DNA of 64,000 nt from Candidatus Brocadiaceae bacterium S225 (GTDB taxonomy: Bacteria; Planctomycetota; Brocadiia; Brocadiales; Scalinduaceae), in contig SMSL01000002.1 of assembly GCA_007859995.1 (NCBI GenBank), forward strand, positions 62,001-126,000. Direction: 5' to 3'. Position 1 is the stretch's first letter; each line of letters opens with the position of its first letter. Positions 52,676-62,199 of this stretch are shown here, one piece after another. A program made the translations under genes and the position numbers. The notes under the pieces are model-generated. The model did not search any database. It was not told the origin of the DNA and was given only the letters and a program-made list of their open reading frames with translations.

Positions 52676-53374
52676 TCACAATAATAGAGTGCTGAGAAAA
52701 CCGATAAAAGCACCAAAGACACCTCCCCAGACGACCAGCCAGCCAAGGTGCTGGCGAATCATGTCTGCAATGATCTCCTTTACATGCTTTGGTGTCAGTT
52801 CATCCAGCCGGGCATCCACCATGTCGCCTATCTTCGACTTGAATGTTTCAAAATCAGTTTCCTGCTGCAAGAGTGAAGATATATCTATATTGTGCAATAT
52901 ACCGGAAATTTGCCCTTCGAATTCATTCTTAAACGGATCTCTAAGGGGTTCCAGAGTTTCAGTTCCTCCGAACATATCCAACATGCCACCGAAGGGAGAA
53001 GCCTTGACCACCGATATAAAACCATCAAACATCTTGTCTAAGTCTATCTTGTCCATAACCAGGTCGGGTTTTATTTCATGAGGCAATGCTTCCCTGGAAA
53101 CTTTGGCAAAGTTCTCTTCAGTAAAAAAGTTTTCCATAATCAAAGAACGAATACCTGCTTTAAACTCCTCAAACCTCAAAGTAATAACGCCGGAACCGTA
53201 AAACCCAGGTACTTTTTCAAACAACATATGTACCGCCAGCCAGTTAGTTAGCGCACCTGAAAGAGCGAACAAACCGGCTAAAAAAAGTGTTTGCTTACCG
53301 GTAAACTCGGGGCATGCATAAGTCCCCCCGCATACGGCAGCGGCTATTAGATTGGTTAGTAGGCTTTTATTCAT
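52676..53374 (-). CDS. DUF445 membrane protein
   Basis: The product has 232 residues from ATG 53374, which has GAGGG 5 bases upstream; a TTG four codons earlier lacks this. An N-terminal helix pair holds LFALSGALTNWLAVHMLFEK, the DUF445 signature near residues 30-55. Long amphipathic helices follow (about 60-200), then a C-terminal membrane helix (about 210-230). DUF445 proteins (YheB/YjiN group) are inner-membrane proteins of unknown function. Confidence 0.8.
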   Translation of the reverse strand: MNKSLLTNLIAAAVCGGTYACPEFTGKQTLFLAGLFALSGALTNWLAVHMLFEKVPGFYGSGVITLRFEEFKAGIRSLIMENFFTEENFAKVSREALPHEIKPDLVMDKIDLDKMFDGFISVVKASPFGGMLDMFGGTETLEPLRDPFKNEFEGQISGILHNIDISSLLQQETDFETFKSKIGDMVDARLDELTPKHVKEIIADMIRQHLGWLVVWGGVFGAFIGFLSTLLL

Positions 53375-53628
53375 CAATTCCCTCAATTTATGTTAAAAAT
53401 TACAGAGTAAAAGAGTTTGTAAATATACAGTCTTCGTAACAGGTTGTAAAGATACAAAAACGGATCTAGCCAAATACAAAAAACATCATTGCCAGTGGCT
53501 GCTTTTACGTATAAGATTATTAATTAGTCCTCTGCTTATGAAGGATTTACTATTATTACATTTTATTAAATTGTGACAGCTTAATTTAATATCCTTCTAG
53601 GTTTTTAAATTCTACAGGAAAAATATAT

Positions 53629-54135
53629 ATGGTTGATGTAAACATCAGGCAGGTCAATAAACGTGATGTAGATGGATGCTGCAAAACCGAATCCGCCTGC
53701 TACACATCTGACGGAGCAACAAGAGAAAAAATCCTGAAACGAATAATGTTATTTCCGGAAGGTTTTTTAATTGCCGAATCTGAAGGAGAAATTATAGGGC
53801 TTGTTAATAGCGCATCTACAGACAAAGAAGATATTACTGGCGAAGAACTCAAGGATATGGTCGGTCATGTCAAAGACGGCGGAAACATGGTTATCTTTTC
53901 ATTAGCTGTCTTGCCTGAATTCCAGGGAAACGGAATTTCAAAACAATTGATGGCAAGGTTTATTGAAGTATCAAAGGCCCTGAGGAAAGAAAAAGTTCTG
54001 TTAATATGCAAGTCAGAGCTGATCCCTTACTACCAAAACTATGGTTTCTTTTACGGCGGAAAATCAAGTTCGAAACACGGTGGTTTCGAATGGCATGAAA
54101 TGTATCTGCTGCTTAATGCAGTCAACGAGATATGA
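53629..54135 (+). CDS. GNAT-family N-acetyltransferase
   Basis: This 168-residue protein has the GNAT acetyl-CoA site (LAVLPEFQGNGISKQLMARF, with the Q/R-x-x-G-x-G/A type loop as QGNGIS) at about 100-120, and IAESEGEIIGLV in the central strands. It acetylates an unknown amine substrate. It overlaps maf by 4 bases, so the two are co-expressed. No substrate-specific motif was recognised. Confidence 0.8.
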   Translation: MVDVNIRQVNKRDVDGCCKTESACYTSDGATREKILKRIMLFPEGFLIAESEGEIIGLVNSASTDKEDITGEELKDMVGHVKDGGNMVIFSLAVLPEFQGNGISKQLMARFIEVSKALRKEKVLLICKSELIPYYQNYGFFYGGKSSSKHGGFEWHEMYLLLNAVNEI

Positions 54136-54716
54136 TGGAATTTATGAACATGAGAAATATCTGTCTTGCGTCGTCATCACCAAGAAGGCGACAGATTTTG
54201 AAAGATATGGACTTGGATTTTATAGTCAGTCATCCTGTGAAATATAAAGAAAAACTTAGCGGTTTAGATCCGGAAGTGCTGGTCTGTCATAATGCTCTTG
54301 GCAAAGCAAAGAAGGTCGCCGAAAAGTATAAAAATTCAATCATAATCGGCTGTGATACCATAGTTACCTTTAATAAAGAGATTTTTGGAAAGCCATTAAC
54401 TTCTGACAACGCGAAAGTTATGCTCATGCAACTTAGTGGTAATTATCATACGGTTCTTTCCGGACTGGCGGTTATCGATATGCAAAAGAACAGAGAATTA
54501 GTTGGATGTGATAAAACGGAAGTTAAATTTAAGGATTTGTCGGAAAAAGAGATAAATGATTATGTAGAATCAGGCGAACCTCTGGACAAGGCGGGCGCAT
54601 ATGGAATACAGGAAAGTGGAGGGGGATTTGTCGAAAGTATTGAGGGTAGTTTTTCAAATGTGGTCGGTTTGCCGAAAGAGTTGTTAACAAGATTTCTTGA
54701 GGAACTCAAAATTTAA
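54132..54716 (+). CDS. maf: Maf-type nucleoside-triphosphate pyrophosphatase
   Basis: This 194-residue protein has the Maf signature CLASSSPRRRQILKDMDLDF near the start, IIIGCDTIVTF, a KPLTSDNAKVML helix, and DKAGAYGIQESGGGFVESI. Maf proteins hydrolyse non-canonical or dTTP/UTP nucleotides, protecting nucleic acids. The real start may be the ATG at residue 6, closer to the signature. It is coupled to the GNAT gene upstream. Confidence 0.9.
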   Translation: MMEFMNMRNICLASSSPRRRQILKDMDLDFIVSHPVKYKEKLSGLDPEVLVCHNALGKAKKVAEKYKNSIIIGCDTIVTFNKEIFGKPLTSDNAKVMLMQLSGNYHTVLSGLAVIDMQKNRELVGCDKTEVKFKDLSEKEINDYVESGEPLDKAGAYGIQESGGGFVESIEGSFSNVVGLPKELLTRFLEELKI

Positions 54717-54751
54717 GAACCTAAGGATTCATATCAAACTGGTCAAGGTAT

Positions 54752-55015
54752 TTAACGATAAGCTGACACATTTATACCGTGTCCTTCCAGAAATGTTTTT
54801 GTTTTACTGCAGACAGGGGCGGAAGTTTTCAGGCTTACATATGCGTCTGGGACATGATTTTTGATTTTGTTAGCCTTTACCAGTATCCCTTCACCGTCTT
54901 TCATATTAATTCGGCTTTTACGTTGAATGACTATTTCAAATTGATTGGCACCGATCTTTTGTAATTTCGTAGAAGGAGGCAATCCATAAAGTTTTGGATC
55001 AATAAACTTGTTCAT
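54752..55015 (-). CDS. Small protein coupled to the antiporter gene, family unknown
   Basis: This 87-residue protein has mixed charge ([20 protein letters not shown], then [20 protein letters not shown]) and one late Cys. There is no membrane helix or signal peptide. Its ATG overlaps the last bases of the antiporter gene (ATGA). It could be a small regulatory partner, but no family is recognised. Its GC and codon look match its neighbours. Confidence 0.55.
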   Translation of the reverse strand: MNKFIDPKLYGLPPSTKLQKIGANQFEIVIQRKSRINMKDGEGILVKANKIKNHVPDAYVSLKTSAPVCSKTKTFLEGHGINVSAYR

Positions 55016-56250
55016 TTCAATTTTTTTGAGGTCACCAGGCGTTTGATGGTCAAACCCTGCACCAGTATGGAAAATACCACTATAATGTAAGTGACGGTTA
55101 ATAACGCTTCTCTTTCAGGGCCAGCTGGAATCGAAAGTGCCAGGGCTACTGATATGCCTCCTCGCAAGCCACCCCAGGTCATAATCTTTACGACATTAGG
55201 GCTGAAATTCTTTATGCGTCTCATGAACGTGACAGGTAAGCCTACACTTATGAAACGTGCAAGCAGCACAATAGGTATCATTGCCAGGCCGGCGATTAAA
55301 TAACTTCCCTTAGTAGCAATGACTAATACCTCAAGGCCAATTAGCAGGAAAAGTACGGCATTTAATATTTCGTCCATTAATTCCCAGAAGGAATCCAGGT
55401 GTCCTCTGGTTCTTTCGCTCATGGCAAAGAGACGTCCTCTGTTGCCGATAAATAGTCCTGCGACCACCATGGCAATAGGGCCGGAAGCATGGATGGCGTG
55501 TGCGAGGGCGAAACCGCCCATGACCAGTGCTAATGTGAGTAGCACTTCAACCTGATAATTGTCTACACTCTTCAGCATCAAGTAGGTAAGCAAACCAATG
55601 ATAAATCCGAAAAATATTCCACCTATAGCTTCTTCTATAAACAGGAGTATTATGTGTTGTGCCGTAACGTCATTACCTCCCGCAATAATTCCCATAATAA
55701 CCAGAAACACAACAACAGCTACGCCGTCATTAAACAGGCTTTCACCGGTGATCTTGGTCTCAAGACTCTTAGGAACTCCCGCTTTCTTGAGAATACCGAT
55801 CACTGCGATTGGATCAGTTGGTGCTATAAGACTTCCGAATAGCAAACAGTAAATAAATGGTAATTTGATCCCTATAAGCGAGAAAACTAGCCAGGCAGAG
55901 CCGCCAACGATAAAGGTGCTTATCACTACACCAAATGTAGCCAGTATGCTGATGATCCGTTTATGTTTTGCCAGATCATCAAGATTTACGTGCAAGGCAC
56001 CGGAAAACAGTAAAAAACTCAGCATGCCGTGCATCAGGGCTTTATTGAAATCGATACCTTCCAACACTGCAGTTGCTTTGTTTTGAATGCTTTCAAGACC
56101 AATGTGACCCAATACTACCAGACTGACAGAGAGAAGCATTGCGATCAGCATAACGCCAATGGTAGTCGGTAATTTGATAAACCGAAAATTGATATAACTG
56201 AAGATTGCCGCCAGGCTTAAAAGCAGGGCGGAAAGATCGAGCATTTCCAT
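55012..56250 (-). CDS. Cation:proton antiporter, CPA1/NhaP type
   Basis: This 412-residue protein has about twelve membrane helices. Diagnostic stretches are [32 protein letters not shown] and [17 protein letters not shown], with a late SWGGLRGG-type segment ([19 protein letters not shown]) typical of CPA1 Na+/H+ antiporters. The transport-site Asp pair is present in the FNDG and TDP motifs. It exchanges Na+ (or K+) for H+ across the inner membrane. The long cytoplasmic tail of some NhaP proteins is absent. Confidence 0.88.
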   Translation of the reverse strand: MEMLDLSALLLSLAAIFSYINFRFIKLPTTIGVMLIAMLLSVSLVVLGHIGLESIQNKATAVLEGIDFNKALMHGMLSFLLFSGALHVNLDDLAKHKRIISILATFGVVISTFIVGGSAWLVFSLIGIKLPFIYCLLFGSLIAPTDPIAVIGILKKAGVPKSLETKITGESLFNDGVAVVVFLVIMGIIAGGNDVTAQHIILLFIEEAIGGIFFGFIIGLLTYLMLKSVDNYQVEVLLTLALVMGGFALAHAIHASGPIAMVVAGLFIGNRGRLFAMSERTRGHLDSFWELMDEILNAVLFLLIGLEVLVIATKGSYLIAGLAMIPIVLLARFISVGLPVTFMRRIKNFSPNVVKIMTWGGLRGGISVALALSIPAGPEREALLTVTYIIVVFSILVQGLTIKRLVTSKKLK

Positions 56251-56291
56251 TTTTATTGTTTATTAATCAATTGGTTACAGTTTTTGATGCG

Positions 56292-56361
56292 GTATGGCGG
56301 GCATTGCCCACCAAAAATATTTTGCAAGTGGAAACGAAATGGTGGGCAGTGCCCATCCTAC
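56292..56361. repeat. Palindromic dispersed repeat (TGGTGGGCA / TGCCCACCA type)
   Basis: Left arm GTATGGCGGGCATTGCCCAC and right arm GTGGGCAGTGCCCATCCTAC are near-complementary. Each arm also has its own GGGCA-TGCCC palindrome. Sequences of this kind (GTAGG-TGGGCA-type) occur dispersed in many bacterial genomes and behave like small non-coding mobile elements. It lies between the antiporter gene and the next minus-strand gene. Confidence 0.65.
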
Positions 56362-56447
56362 ACGAATATCTTCAAAGTCCAAGGAAGGCGATAAATAAAT
56401 TCTCTCCGTATTTTGTTCATAGAAGAATGATACAAGGTTATCAGGTC

Positions 56448-56984
56448 TCACATATTTGCTTCTTTTGGCTTCAACCACATCTCATACATCGGTATAGATA
56501 TAAATGCGACAAAGCAAATGCCGAGAAGAAAATATGATGCTATTATGGATATGGAAAACAGGTCTGATGTAAATCTTACCAGCAAAGGGCCTGACAGGTT
56601 CATTATTATGCCTGTGAAGGCCGTGCCATAAATCGTAATCTTTATCCAGTCACGTATCTGTGTCATGGAAAGTATGCGCGACATGACGAATATGATCAGG
56701 GGAATGGTAAACGCATGTACATGGGTGATATCCAGGAGTTCTCTATACGATTTCGGGAAGTAAAACCCTTCCTGTAAAAGGCTCTCGTCGTACTCGTAAT
56801 TTGAATCATCGTTTTTTTCTTCTTCCTCATCACCGCTGTAATGGCGTACCGTGTTTTCGGGAGTAAAATCTGTTCTCTCATGAAAACTGACACAGGAGAT
56901 GTAGAATGCAAATCCCATTAATAGAAGGAAAAATGTAACTGATAATTTATTACTTGTTGGAGATTTTGAAAGACCTCTGGCCAT
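56448..56984 (-). CDS. Multi-pass membrane protein with HVH motif, function unknown
   Basis: The protein has 178 residues: an N-terminal helix (about 15-35), an acidic linker (GDEEEEKNDDSNYEYDE), then helices near 88-107, 114-133 and 145-168. The segment SYRELLDITHVHAFTIPLII (about 80-99) has paired His (H88, H90) at a membrane edge that could bind heme or metal. I do not recognise a named family. It is not fused to another domain and has no close operon partner (165 bases from murJ). Confidence 0.5.
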   Translation of the reverse strand: MARGLSKSPTSNKLSVTFFLLLMGFAFYISCVSFHERTDFTPENTVRHYSGDEEEEKNDDSNYEYDESLLQEGFYFPKSYRELLDITHVHAFTIPLIIFVMSRILSMTQIRDWIKITIYGTAFTGIIMNLSGPLLVRFTSDLFSISIIASYFLLGICFVAFISIPMYEMWLKPKEANM

Positions 56985-57149
56985 TTTTTATAAGATTTTG
57001 AAGATTAATACCGTTAAATTGAAAAACAGTCTTGAGGATTATAAACAAATGGATTACCAAAAAGAAGAATAAAAAAATATTGTAAATTTGAGTGCGAATA
57101 TTTAATTTCTTGCTTTAGGCATTTCAGACTTGGCTGCAGCTTTTCCACA

Positions 57150-58769
57150 CTATTCTTTTTTTCTCCTGAACGAGGCATAGAGATATCTTAATTCTTCTGA
57201 TTTGAGTAGAAATGATACGATAAAGAATGCCGTGAGGGCCGTAGTCAGGGGAATGAGTAGCCGTATGAATTTTATCATAAGTTTACCATCGCTGGTTGGC
57301 ATTATCTTGAGCATTGTCCAGCACGTGACGTACATAAAAAAGGTTGCAATCAATGTCTTGATAGCTGATGTAATGATATGCTTATGTCCGGTAATATTGA
57401 GTTTTTTGTGTAGAAGGATGAACAGGGTTATTATCTGGATTGTTGCACTTATAGCCGTTGCCAATGCGAGACCTCCTTCTCGAAGAAACCAGATTAAGGT
57501 TAGATTGAGAATCAGGTTAAGACCTACCATACCAGCTCCTACTTTTACGGGTGTTTTTGTGTCCTGTACGGAGTAGAAGGCCCTTATGATCACGTGAGAG
57601 GTTGAGTAGGCCCATACGCCAATGGCGTAGAAGAGTATAACGTTAGATGTTCTGTCTGTTGATTCTGGCGTAAACGCGTTTCTTTCATAAAACAATTCTA
57701 CGAGCGGTCTTCTCAATAGTATTAAGCCTGCAGATGCCGGGATTCCGATGAATAGTATAACCCTTATTGCCTGGTTAAATGTGTTGGTGAAGTTTGCCCA
57801 GTCTTTACGTGCGGCGTATGTGGAGAAATATGGGAATACTGCGGTTGCCATTGCTATTCCAAAGACGCCTAATGGGAATTGAATCAGTCTATCTCCATAA
57901 TACAACACCGATGCGGCTCCTGTTTTCAGGGGATATGGTATTGTGATTCCTGCAAGAGTGAAATGTTCGGCGCCATCTGGTGGTTTGGCGAAGGCGATAG
58001 CAATAAAACTATCCATTAATACATTTATCTGAACAACGGCAAGACCAAAAATTATGGGAAGCATCAGTGCCATGATACGCTTCAGGCCGGGATGTGAAAA
58101 ATGTAATGAAGGCCAGAAGGTAATTCCCTCTTTTCTTAAGACCGGCACTTGAATTGCCAGTTGTATCATGCCTCCTATCAGAATGACTGCAGCAACACCG
58201 AATATCTTTGTCTCCAGCGTGTCCCCGAAAGCAGGTGTAAGAAATAATACTCCCAATATCCAGCAGGCATTCAGGGCGACAGGCGCAAGGGCTGGCATCA
58301 GAAAATGTTTAAGCGAATTCAATACTGCCATTGCAAACGCTACCATGCATATAAACATTACGTACGGGAATGTTATCAAAAGCAGGTTTAATACCAATTC
58401 CCACTTGCTGTTAAGAGAGATGACGGTGGGTATAATAGAGAACGAAATCTCTGCCAGTACAACCAGGCTTCCGAGAATTATGAAAAGTAATGTCCCTGTT
58501 ACGTTTACGAGTTCCCACGCATCTTTTTTGCCTTTGGTTTCAAGGTATTCTGTAAATACGGGAATAAAGGCAGCGCTTAATGCTCCTTCGCCAAAGAGTC
58601 GACGGAAGAGATTTGGTATCTTGAACGCCACGACAAAGGCATCCCAAGCCAGGCTGGCACCAAAGAAGCTTGCGCATAGTATGTCCCGTACCAGTCCCAA
58701 AATGCGGCTCAATAGTGTGCAGAGGCTAACGGTTTTTGCGGATTTTAAGAAACTCTTCTTTTCTGGCAT
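57150..58769 (-). CDS. murJ: Lipid II flippase MurJ
   Basis: From ATG 58769 the product has 539 residues; the TTG at 58793 is possible but weaker. It has about fourteen membrane helices and the MurJ-type start TVSLCTLLSRILGLVRDILC, then FRRLFGEGALSAAFIPVF. It flips lipid II for peptidoglycan synthesis. Peptidoglycan in planctomycetes was long disputed, so an intact murJ is worth noting. It lies 46 bases after thiE on the same strand. Confidence 0.9.
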   Translation of the reverse strand: MPEKKSFLKSAKTVSLCTLLSRILGLVRDILCASFFGASLAWDAFVVAFKIPNLFRRLFGEGALSAAFIPVFTEYLETKGKKDAWELVNVTGTLLFIILGSLVVLAEISFSIIPTVISLNSKWELVLNLLLITFPYVMFICMVAFAMAVLNSLKHFLMPALAPVALNACWILGVLFLTPAFGDTLETKIFGVAAVILIGGMIQLAIQVPVLRKEGITFWPSLHFSHPGLKRIMALMLPIIFGLAVVQINVLMDSFIAIAFAKPPDGAEHFTLAGITIPYPLKTGAASVLYYGDRLIQFPLGVFGIAMATAVFPYFSTYAARKDWANFTNTFNQAIRVILFIGIPASAGLILLRRPLVELFYERNAFTPESTDRTSNVILFYAIGVWAYSTSHVIIRAFYSVQDTKTPVKVGAGMVGLNLILNLTLIWFLREGGLALATAISATIQIITLFILLHKKLNITGHKHIITSAIKTLIATFFMYVTCWTMLKIMPTSDGKLMIKFIRLLIPLTTALTAFFIVSFLLKSEELRYLYASFRRKKE

Positions 58770-58814
58770 GTATACAGTACCTTTAGGCGGCAATTAGTAT
58801 TTTGTTCAAAATGG

Positions 58815-59462
58815 TTACCCGTATGCTTGCTGCCCATTTAATTTTTCTTTGAACTGCTTTGTGGAAGAATAGATATCATTTGACCCTATAATTGCCGAAC
58901 ATACTGCTACCCTTGAAGCTCCGGCCTTTAGCACCTCATCCAGATTATCAAGGGTTATGGCGCCAATGGCAATAAATGGGATATTTACGGTTTCCGAAAT
59001 TTCCCGAATAATTTGAATTCCTATAGATGGTTCATAATCTTTTGTCCTAGTATGATAGATGGGGCCAATAGCAATATAATCCGCGCCGTCTTTTTGTGCC
59101 CGCCTTGCTTGTGTAACACTATGTGTAGATACTCCAATGATTTTACCGCCGCCAATAATGTCTCTTGCCTCTAAGGCACTCATATCCTGCTGGCCTAAAT
59201 GGACGCCGTCCGCATTAATTTCCTTGGCAACATGTACGCGATCATTAATGACTAACAAGGTTCCACTTTTGGTAGTTATATCGCGTACTTCTCCAGCCAG
59301 TGATATGAACTCGCTGTCAGATATTGTTTTCTCGCGCAATTGAATAGCATCCGCACCCCCATCTATGGCAAGTCCTGCAGTTTCTTTAACTGATTTTGTT
59401 GCAATGCTGCTGCTTATTAGTACATAGAGCCTGAATCTATGAAGAAAGTCTTTTTTTGTCAT
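58815..59462 (-). CDS. thiE: Thiamine-phosphate synthase
   Basis: This 215-residue TIM-barrel protein has QLREKTISDSEFI, LVINDRVHVAKE, GVHLGQQDM, GVSTHSVTQA and DYIAIGPIYHTRTKD. These bind the pyrimidine and the thiazole phosphate. It joins HMP-PP and THZ-P to make thiamine phosphate. No TPP riboswitch was found upstream, and no other thi gene lies in the window. Confidence 0.9.
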   Translation of the reverse strand: MTKKDFLHRFRLYVLISSSIATKSVKETAGLAIDGGADAIQLREKTISDSEFISLAGEVRDITTKSGTLLVINDRVHVAKEINADGVHLGQQDMSALEARDIIGGGKIIGVSTHSVTQARRAQKDGADYIAIGPIYHTRTKDYEPSIGIQIIREISETVNIPFIAIGAITLDNLDEVLKAGASRVAVCSAIIGSNDIYSSTKQFKEKLNGQQAYG

Positions 59463-59556
59463 GTTGTGTCATGGTTTTCATCTATAGCTTTTGTCTAAAA
59501 TTCTTAACATAATAGCCTGGGTACTGCAAGTTTTATCTAATTTGATCTAATTTGAT

Positions 59557-59584
59557 TTGACACGTTTTATCGTCCTGCTATAAT
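59557..59584 (+). promoter_or_regulatory. Consensus sigma70 promoter of purF-purM
   Basis: TTGACA (59557-59562) and TATAAT (59579-59584) are both perfect, with a 16-base spacer. The TTG at 59590 is only 6 bases after the -10 box, so transcription would start about there or later. This favours the TTG at 59626 as the translation start. Tandem ATCTAATTTG repeats lie just upstream and could bind a regulator. Confidence 0.75.
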
Positions 59585-59625
59585 TCAAGTTGAGTAACTA
59601 TTATCCCTCAAAACGAGTCTTAACC

Positions 59626-61047
59626 TTGGCAAAAGCACGAGAATATTGCGGATTATTTGGAGTTTTTGATTGCGATGAGGCAGCAGAAAAGGTCTATTAT
59701 GGCCTTTATTCGCTACAGCATCGTGGTGAAGAGAGCGCAGGTATAGCCTCTACTGATGGTAAGCATATAATATATCACAAGGATTTTGGATTAGTAAGTG
59801 ATGTTTTCACCCCTGAGAGTCTGCACAAGATAAAAAATCCACATGCGATTGGCCATGTCAGATATTCCACTTTTGGCGCAAGTGACAGCATAGACAATGT
59901 GCAACCAATGGTAGTATTATATGCCAAGGGTGAAGTTGCCATTGCGCATAATGGTCAACTGCTGGGTGCTGGTAAGTTACGATACGATTACGAGCAGCAC
60001 GGTTCAATCTTCCACACAACTTCAGATACAGAAGTCATCGTGCATTTAATGGCGAAACCAAGTCATCTTGAAAAACCAAATCTTTCTCATGTATTGAACC
60101 ATTTAAAAGGTGCTTTTTCTCTCCTGTTCTTAACAAAAGACGAAATGGTAGGAGTACGGGACCCAAATGGATTTCGGCCTCTTTCAATAGGGAAGCTTAA
60201 AAATAGTTATGTCTTGGCTTCTGAGACCTGTGCATTGGATCAGGTTGGTGCGGAATTTGTTAGAGACGTTGAACCCGGTGAAGTGGTTTACATTAACAAG
60301 GATGGTTTGAAGAGTGAAATATTTTGTTCGCCAAGCAGGATAAAGCCGGCATATTGCATATTTGAGCTAATCTATTTCGCCCGCCCTGATAGTAATCTAT
60401 TCGGTGACAACGTTCATCTTTTTCGAAAACGGCTTGGGAAGAGACTTGCAAAAGAGTTTCCTGTGGATGCTGACGTTGTAATTGCTGTTCCGGAGGGAGG
60501 TAATTCGGCAGCAATGGGCTACTCGGAAGAGTCTGGTATACCATTAGATCGTGGGTTTATAAGAAATCACTATGTTGGAAGGACATTTATACAGCCCGAT
60601 CAGGGAAGCCGACATAAGAAAGTTGAGCTTAAACTTAACGCAATTGCGGAGGTTGTGAGAGGTAAAAGAGTTGTAGTTGTTGATGACTCTATTGTGCGAG
60701 GAACGACATCAAGGTCCAGGATAAAGCTTTTACGTAAGGCGGGTGCTACGGAGGTGCATTTGAGAATCAGCTGCCCTCCACATAGCTTTCCCTGTCGTTA
60801 TGGGATTGACTTCCAGAGCAAGGATGAACTTATTGCAGCCAACCATACACATGCAGAAATAATGGCTTTTTTAAAAGCAGACAGTCTGGGTTATCTGAGT
60901 TCGGATGGAATGTTGGGCTGTGCGACTGCTCCGCGTAATCATTATTGTACGGCATGTTTTTCCGGCAATTATCCTGTGTCCAGTAAAAGTGTAGCGAAGA
61001 ATAGGCTTAAAAAAGGACCAGTAAATAAAATTAAAATTACGGTATAA
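59626..61047 (+). CDS. purF: Amidophosphoribosyltransferase
   Basis: From TTG 59626 the product has 473 residues, with a short propeptide (MAKAREY) before the catalytic Cys8 in CGLFGVFD. The earlier TTG at 59590 gives 485 residues but lies at the transcription start. Glutaminase features are YSLQHRGEESAGI and RYSTFGASD; the PRPP loop is VVVVDDSIVRGTTSRS. Cysteines near AYCIFE, PCRYGIDF and HYCTACF match those that hold a 4Fe-4S cluster in Bacillus PurF. It starts purine synthesis. purM follows after 1 base. Confidence 0.92.
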   Translation: MAKAREYCGLFGVFDCDEAAEKVYYGLYSLQHRGEESAGIASTDGKHIIYHKDFGLVSDVFTPESLHKIKNPHAIGHVRYSTFGASDSIDNVQPMVVLYAKGEVAIAHNGQLLGAGKLRYDYEQHGSIFHTTSDTEVIVHLMAKPSHLEKPNLSHVLNHLKGAFSLLFLTKDEMVGVRDPNGFRPLSIGKLKNSYVLASETCALDQVGAEFVRDVEPGEVVYINKDGLKSEIFCSPSRIKPAYCIFELIYFARPDSNLFGDNVHLFRKRLGKRLAKEFPVDADVVIAVPEGGNSAAMGYSEESGIPLDRGFIRNHYVGRTFIQPDQGSRHKKVELKLNAIAEVVRGKRVVVVDDSIVRGTTSRSRIKLLRKAGATEVHLRISCPPHSFPCRYGIDFQSKDELIAANHTHAEIMAFLKADSLGYLSSDGMLGCATAPRNHYCTACFSGNYPVSSKSVAKNRLKKGPVNKIKITV

Positions 61048-61048
61048 A

Positions 61049-62110
61049 ATGGCAGGAATCAGTTATAAAGATGCAGGAGTCGATATTGAAGCTAAGGGTA
61101 AGTTTACTACTGATATTTATCAACAGTTACGTAGGACTTTTGGCCCGAGGGTTATAGAAAATCCTGGTGGTTTTGCCGGCCTGTTTTCGTTAAATTATGA
61201 TTCGAAGCTGTTCTCAAAAAATTACCAAAATCCCGTGTTGGTAGCATCTACAGATGGCGTTGGGACAAAATTGAAGATTGCCTTTATGATGGATCGGCAC
61301 GACACGATAGGAATAGATTTGGTCGCGATGTGTGTTAACGATATCTTAGTGATGGGAGCTGAACCCGTATTTTTTTTAGATTATATGGCCAGCAGCCGGA
61401 TGATCCCTGAGAAAATGAAGGAGATTCTTCACGGTATTGCAAATGGGTGTTGTGAAGCGGAATGCGCCCTTCTGGGAGGAGAAACCCCGGAGATGCCTGG
61501 TTTTTATCATGATGGCGAATATGATCTTGCTGGATTTGCAGTCGGTATTGTAGAAAGAAAAAAGATAATAAATGGGAAGAGCATAGGCGCCGGCGATGTT
61601 GTTATAGGTCTTAAATCAAGCGGGCTCCATAGTAACGGCTTTTCTTTAGTGCGTAAAGTTTTATTTGAAAAAACCAAACTAGATGTAAATAGTAAGCTTA
61701 AAGCGATAAACGGGACTATTGGTGATGAACTTCTTAAGCCAACTAAAATATATGTTAAACCGATAAGAGCTCTTTTGCATCATTATCGATTCAAAAAAGT
61801 TGTTAAGGGAATGGCTCATATTACAGGAGGTGGTTTGGTAGAAAATATTCCCAGGATTTTACCGGAAGGATGCTCGGTAAGGATCAAAAAAGGTTCCTGG
61901 CCTGTTCCGGCGATTTTTGAAGTAGTTCAGAAAAGGGGAAAAATAGAAGAGGGCGAGATGTACAATGTTCTAAATATGGGAATAGGAATGGTATTAATTG
62001 TTTCAAAGTATTATGCGCCTTCTATAATGAAAAAATTAAAACAAGTGAAGGAAGATTCATTTATTATAGGGAAGGTGATAAATGGTAATAGAAAAGTTGA
62101 GATCGTATAG
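61049..62110 (+). CDS. purM: Phosphoribosylformylglycinamidine cyclo-ligase
   Basis: This 353-residue protein has SYKDAGVDIEAKGKFTTDIY at the start, VLVASTDGVGTKLKIAF, LLGGETPEMPGFY and MAHITGGGLVENIPR, the ATP-binding blocks of PurM. It closes the imidazole ring to form AIR. It is the second gene of the purF-purM unit. The convergent pssA ends 90 bases downstream. Confidence 0.94.
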   Translation: MAGISYKDAGVDIEAKGKFTTDIYQQLRRTFGPRVIENPGGFAGLFSLNYDSKLFSKNYQNPVLVASTDGVGTKLKIAFMMDRHDTIGIDLVAMCVNDILVMGAEPVFFLDYMASSRMIPEKMKEILHGIANGCCEAECALLGGETPEMPGFYHDGEYDLAGFAVGIVERKKIINGKSIGAGDVVIGLKSSGLHSNGFSLVRKVLFEKTKLDVNSKLKAINGTIGDELLKPTKIYVKPIRALLHHYRFKKVVKGMAHITGGGLVENIPRILPEGCSVRIKKGSWPVPAIFEVVQKRGKIEEGEMYNVLNMGIGMVLIVSKYYAPSIMKKLKQVKEDSFIIGKVINGNRKVEIV

Positions 62111-62199
62111 CTAAGGGTTTAATAAATGAAGATCTTGCAAAGATGGCCTGAAATTGAGATGAAAGGGTGGTAAATGTTTTATTGAACCCTACACGCGTG

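Noticed and set aside
59463..59556. TPP riboswitch upstream of thiE
   Set aside because: No CTGAGA-type core or matching stems were found on the minus strand.
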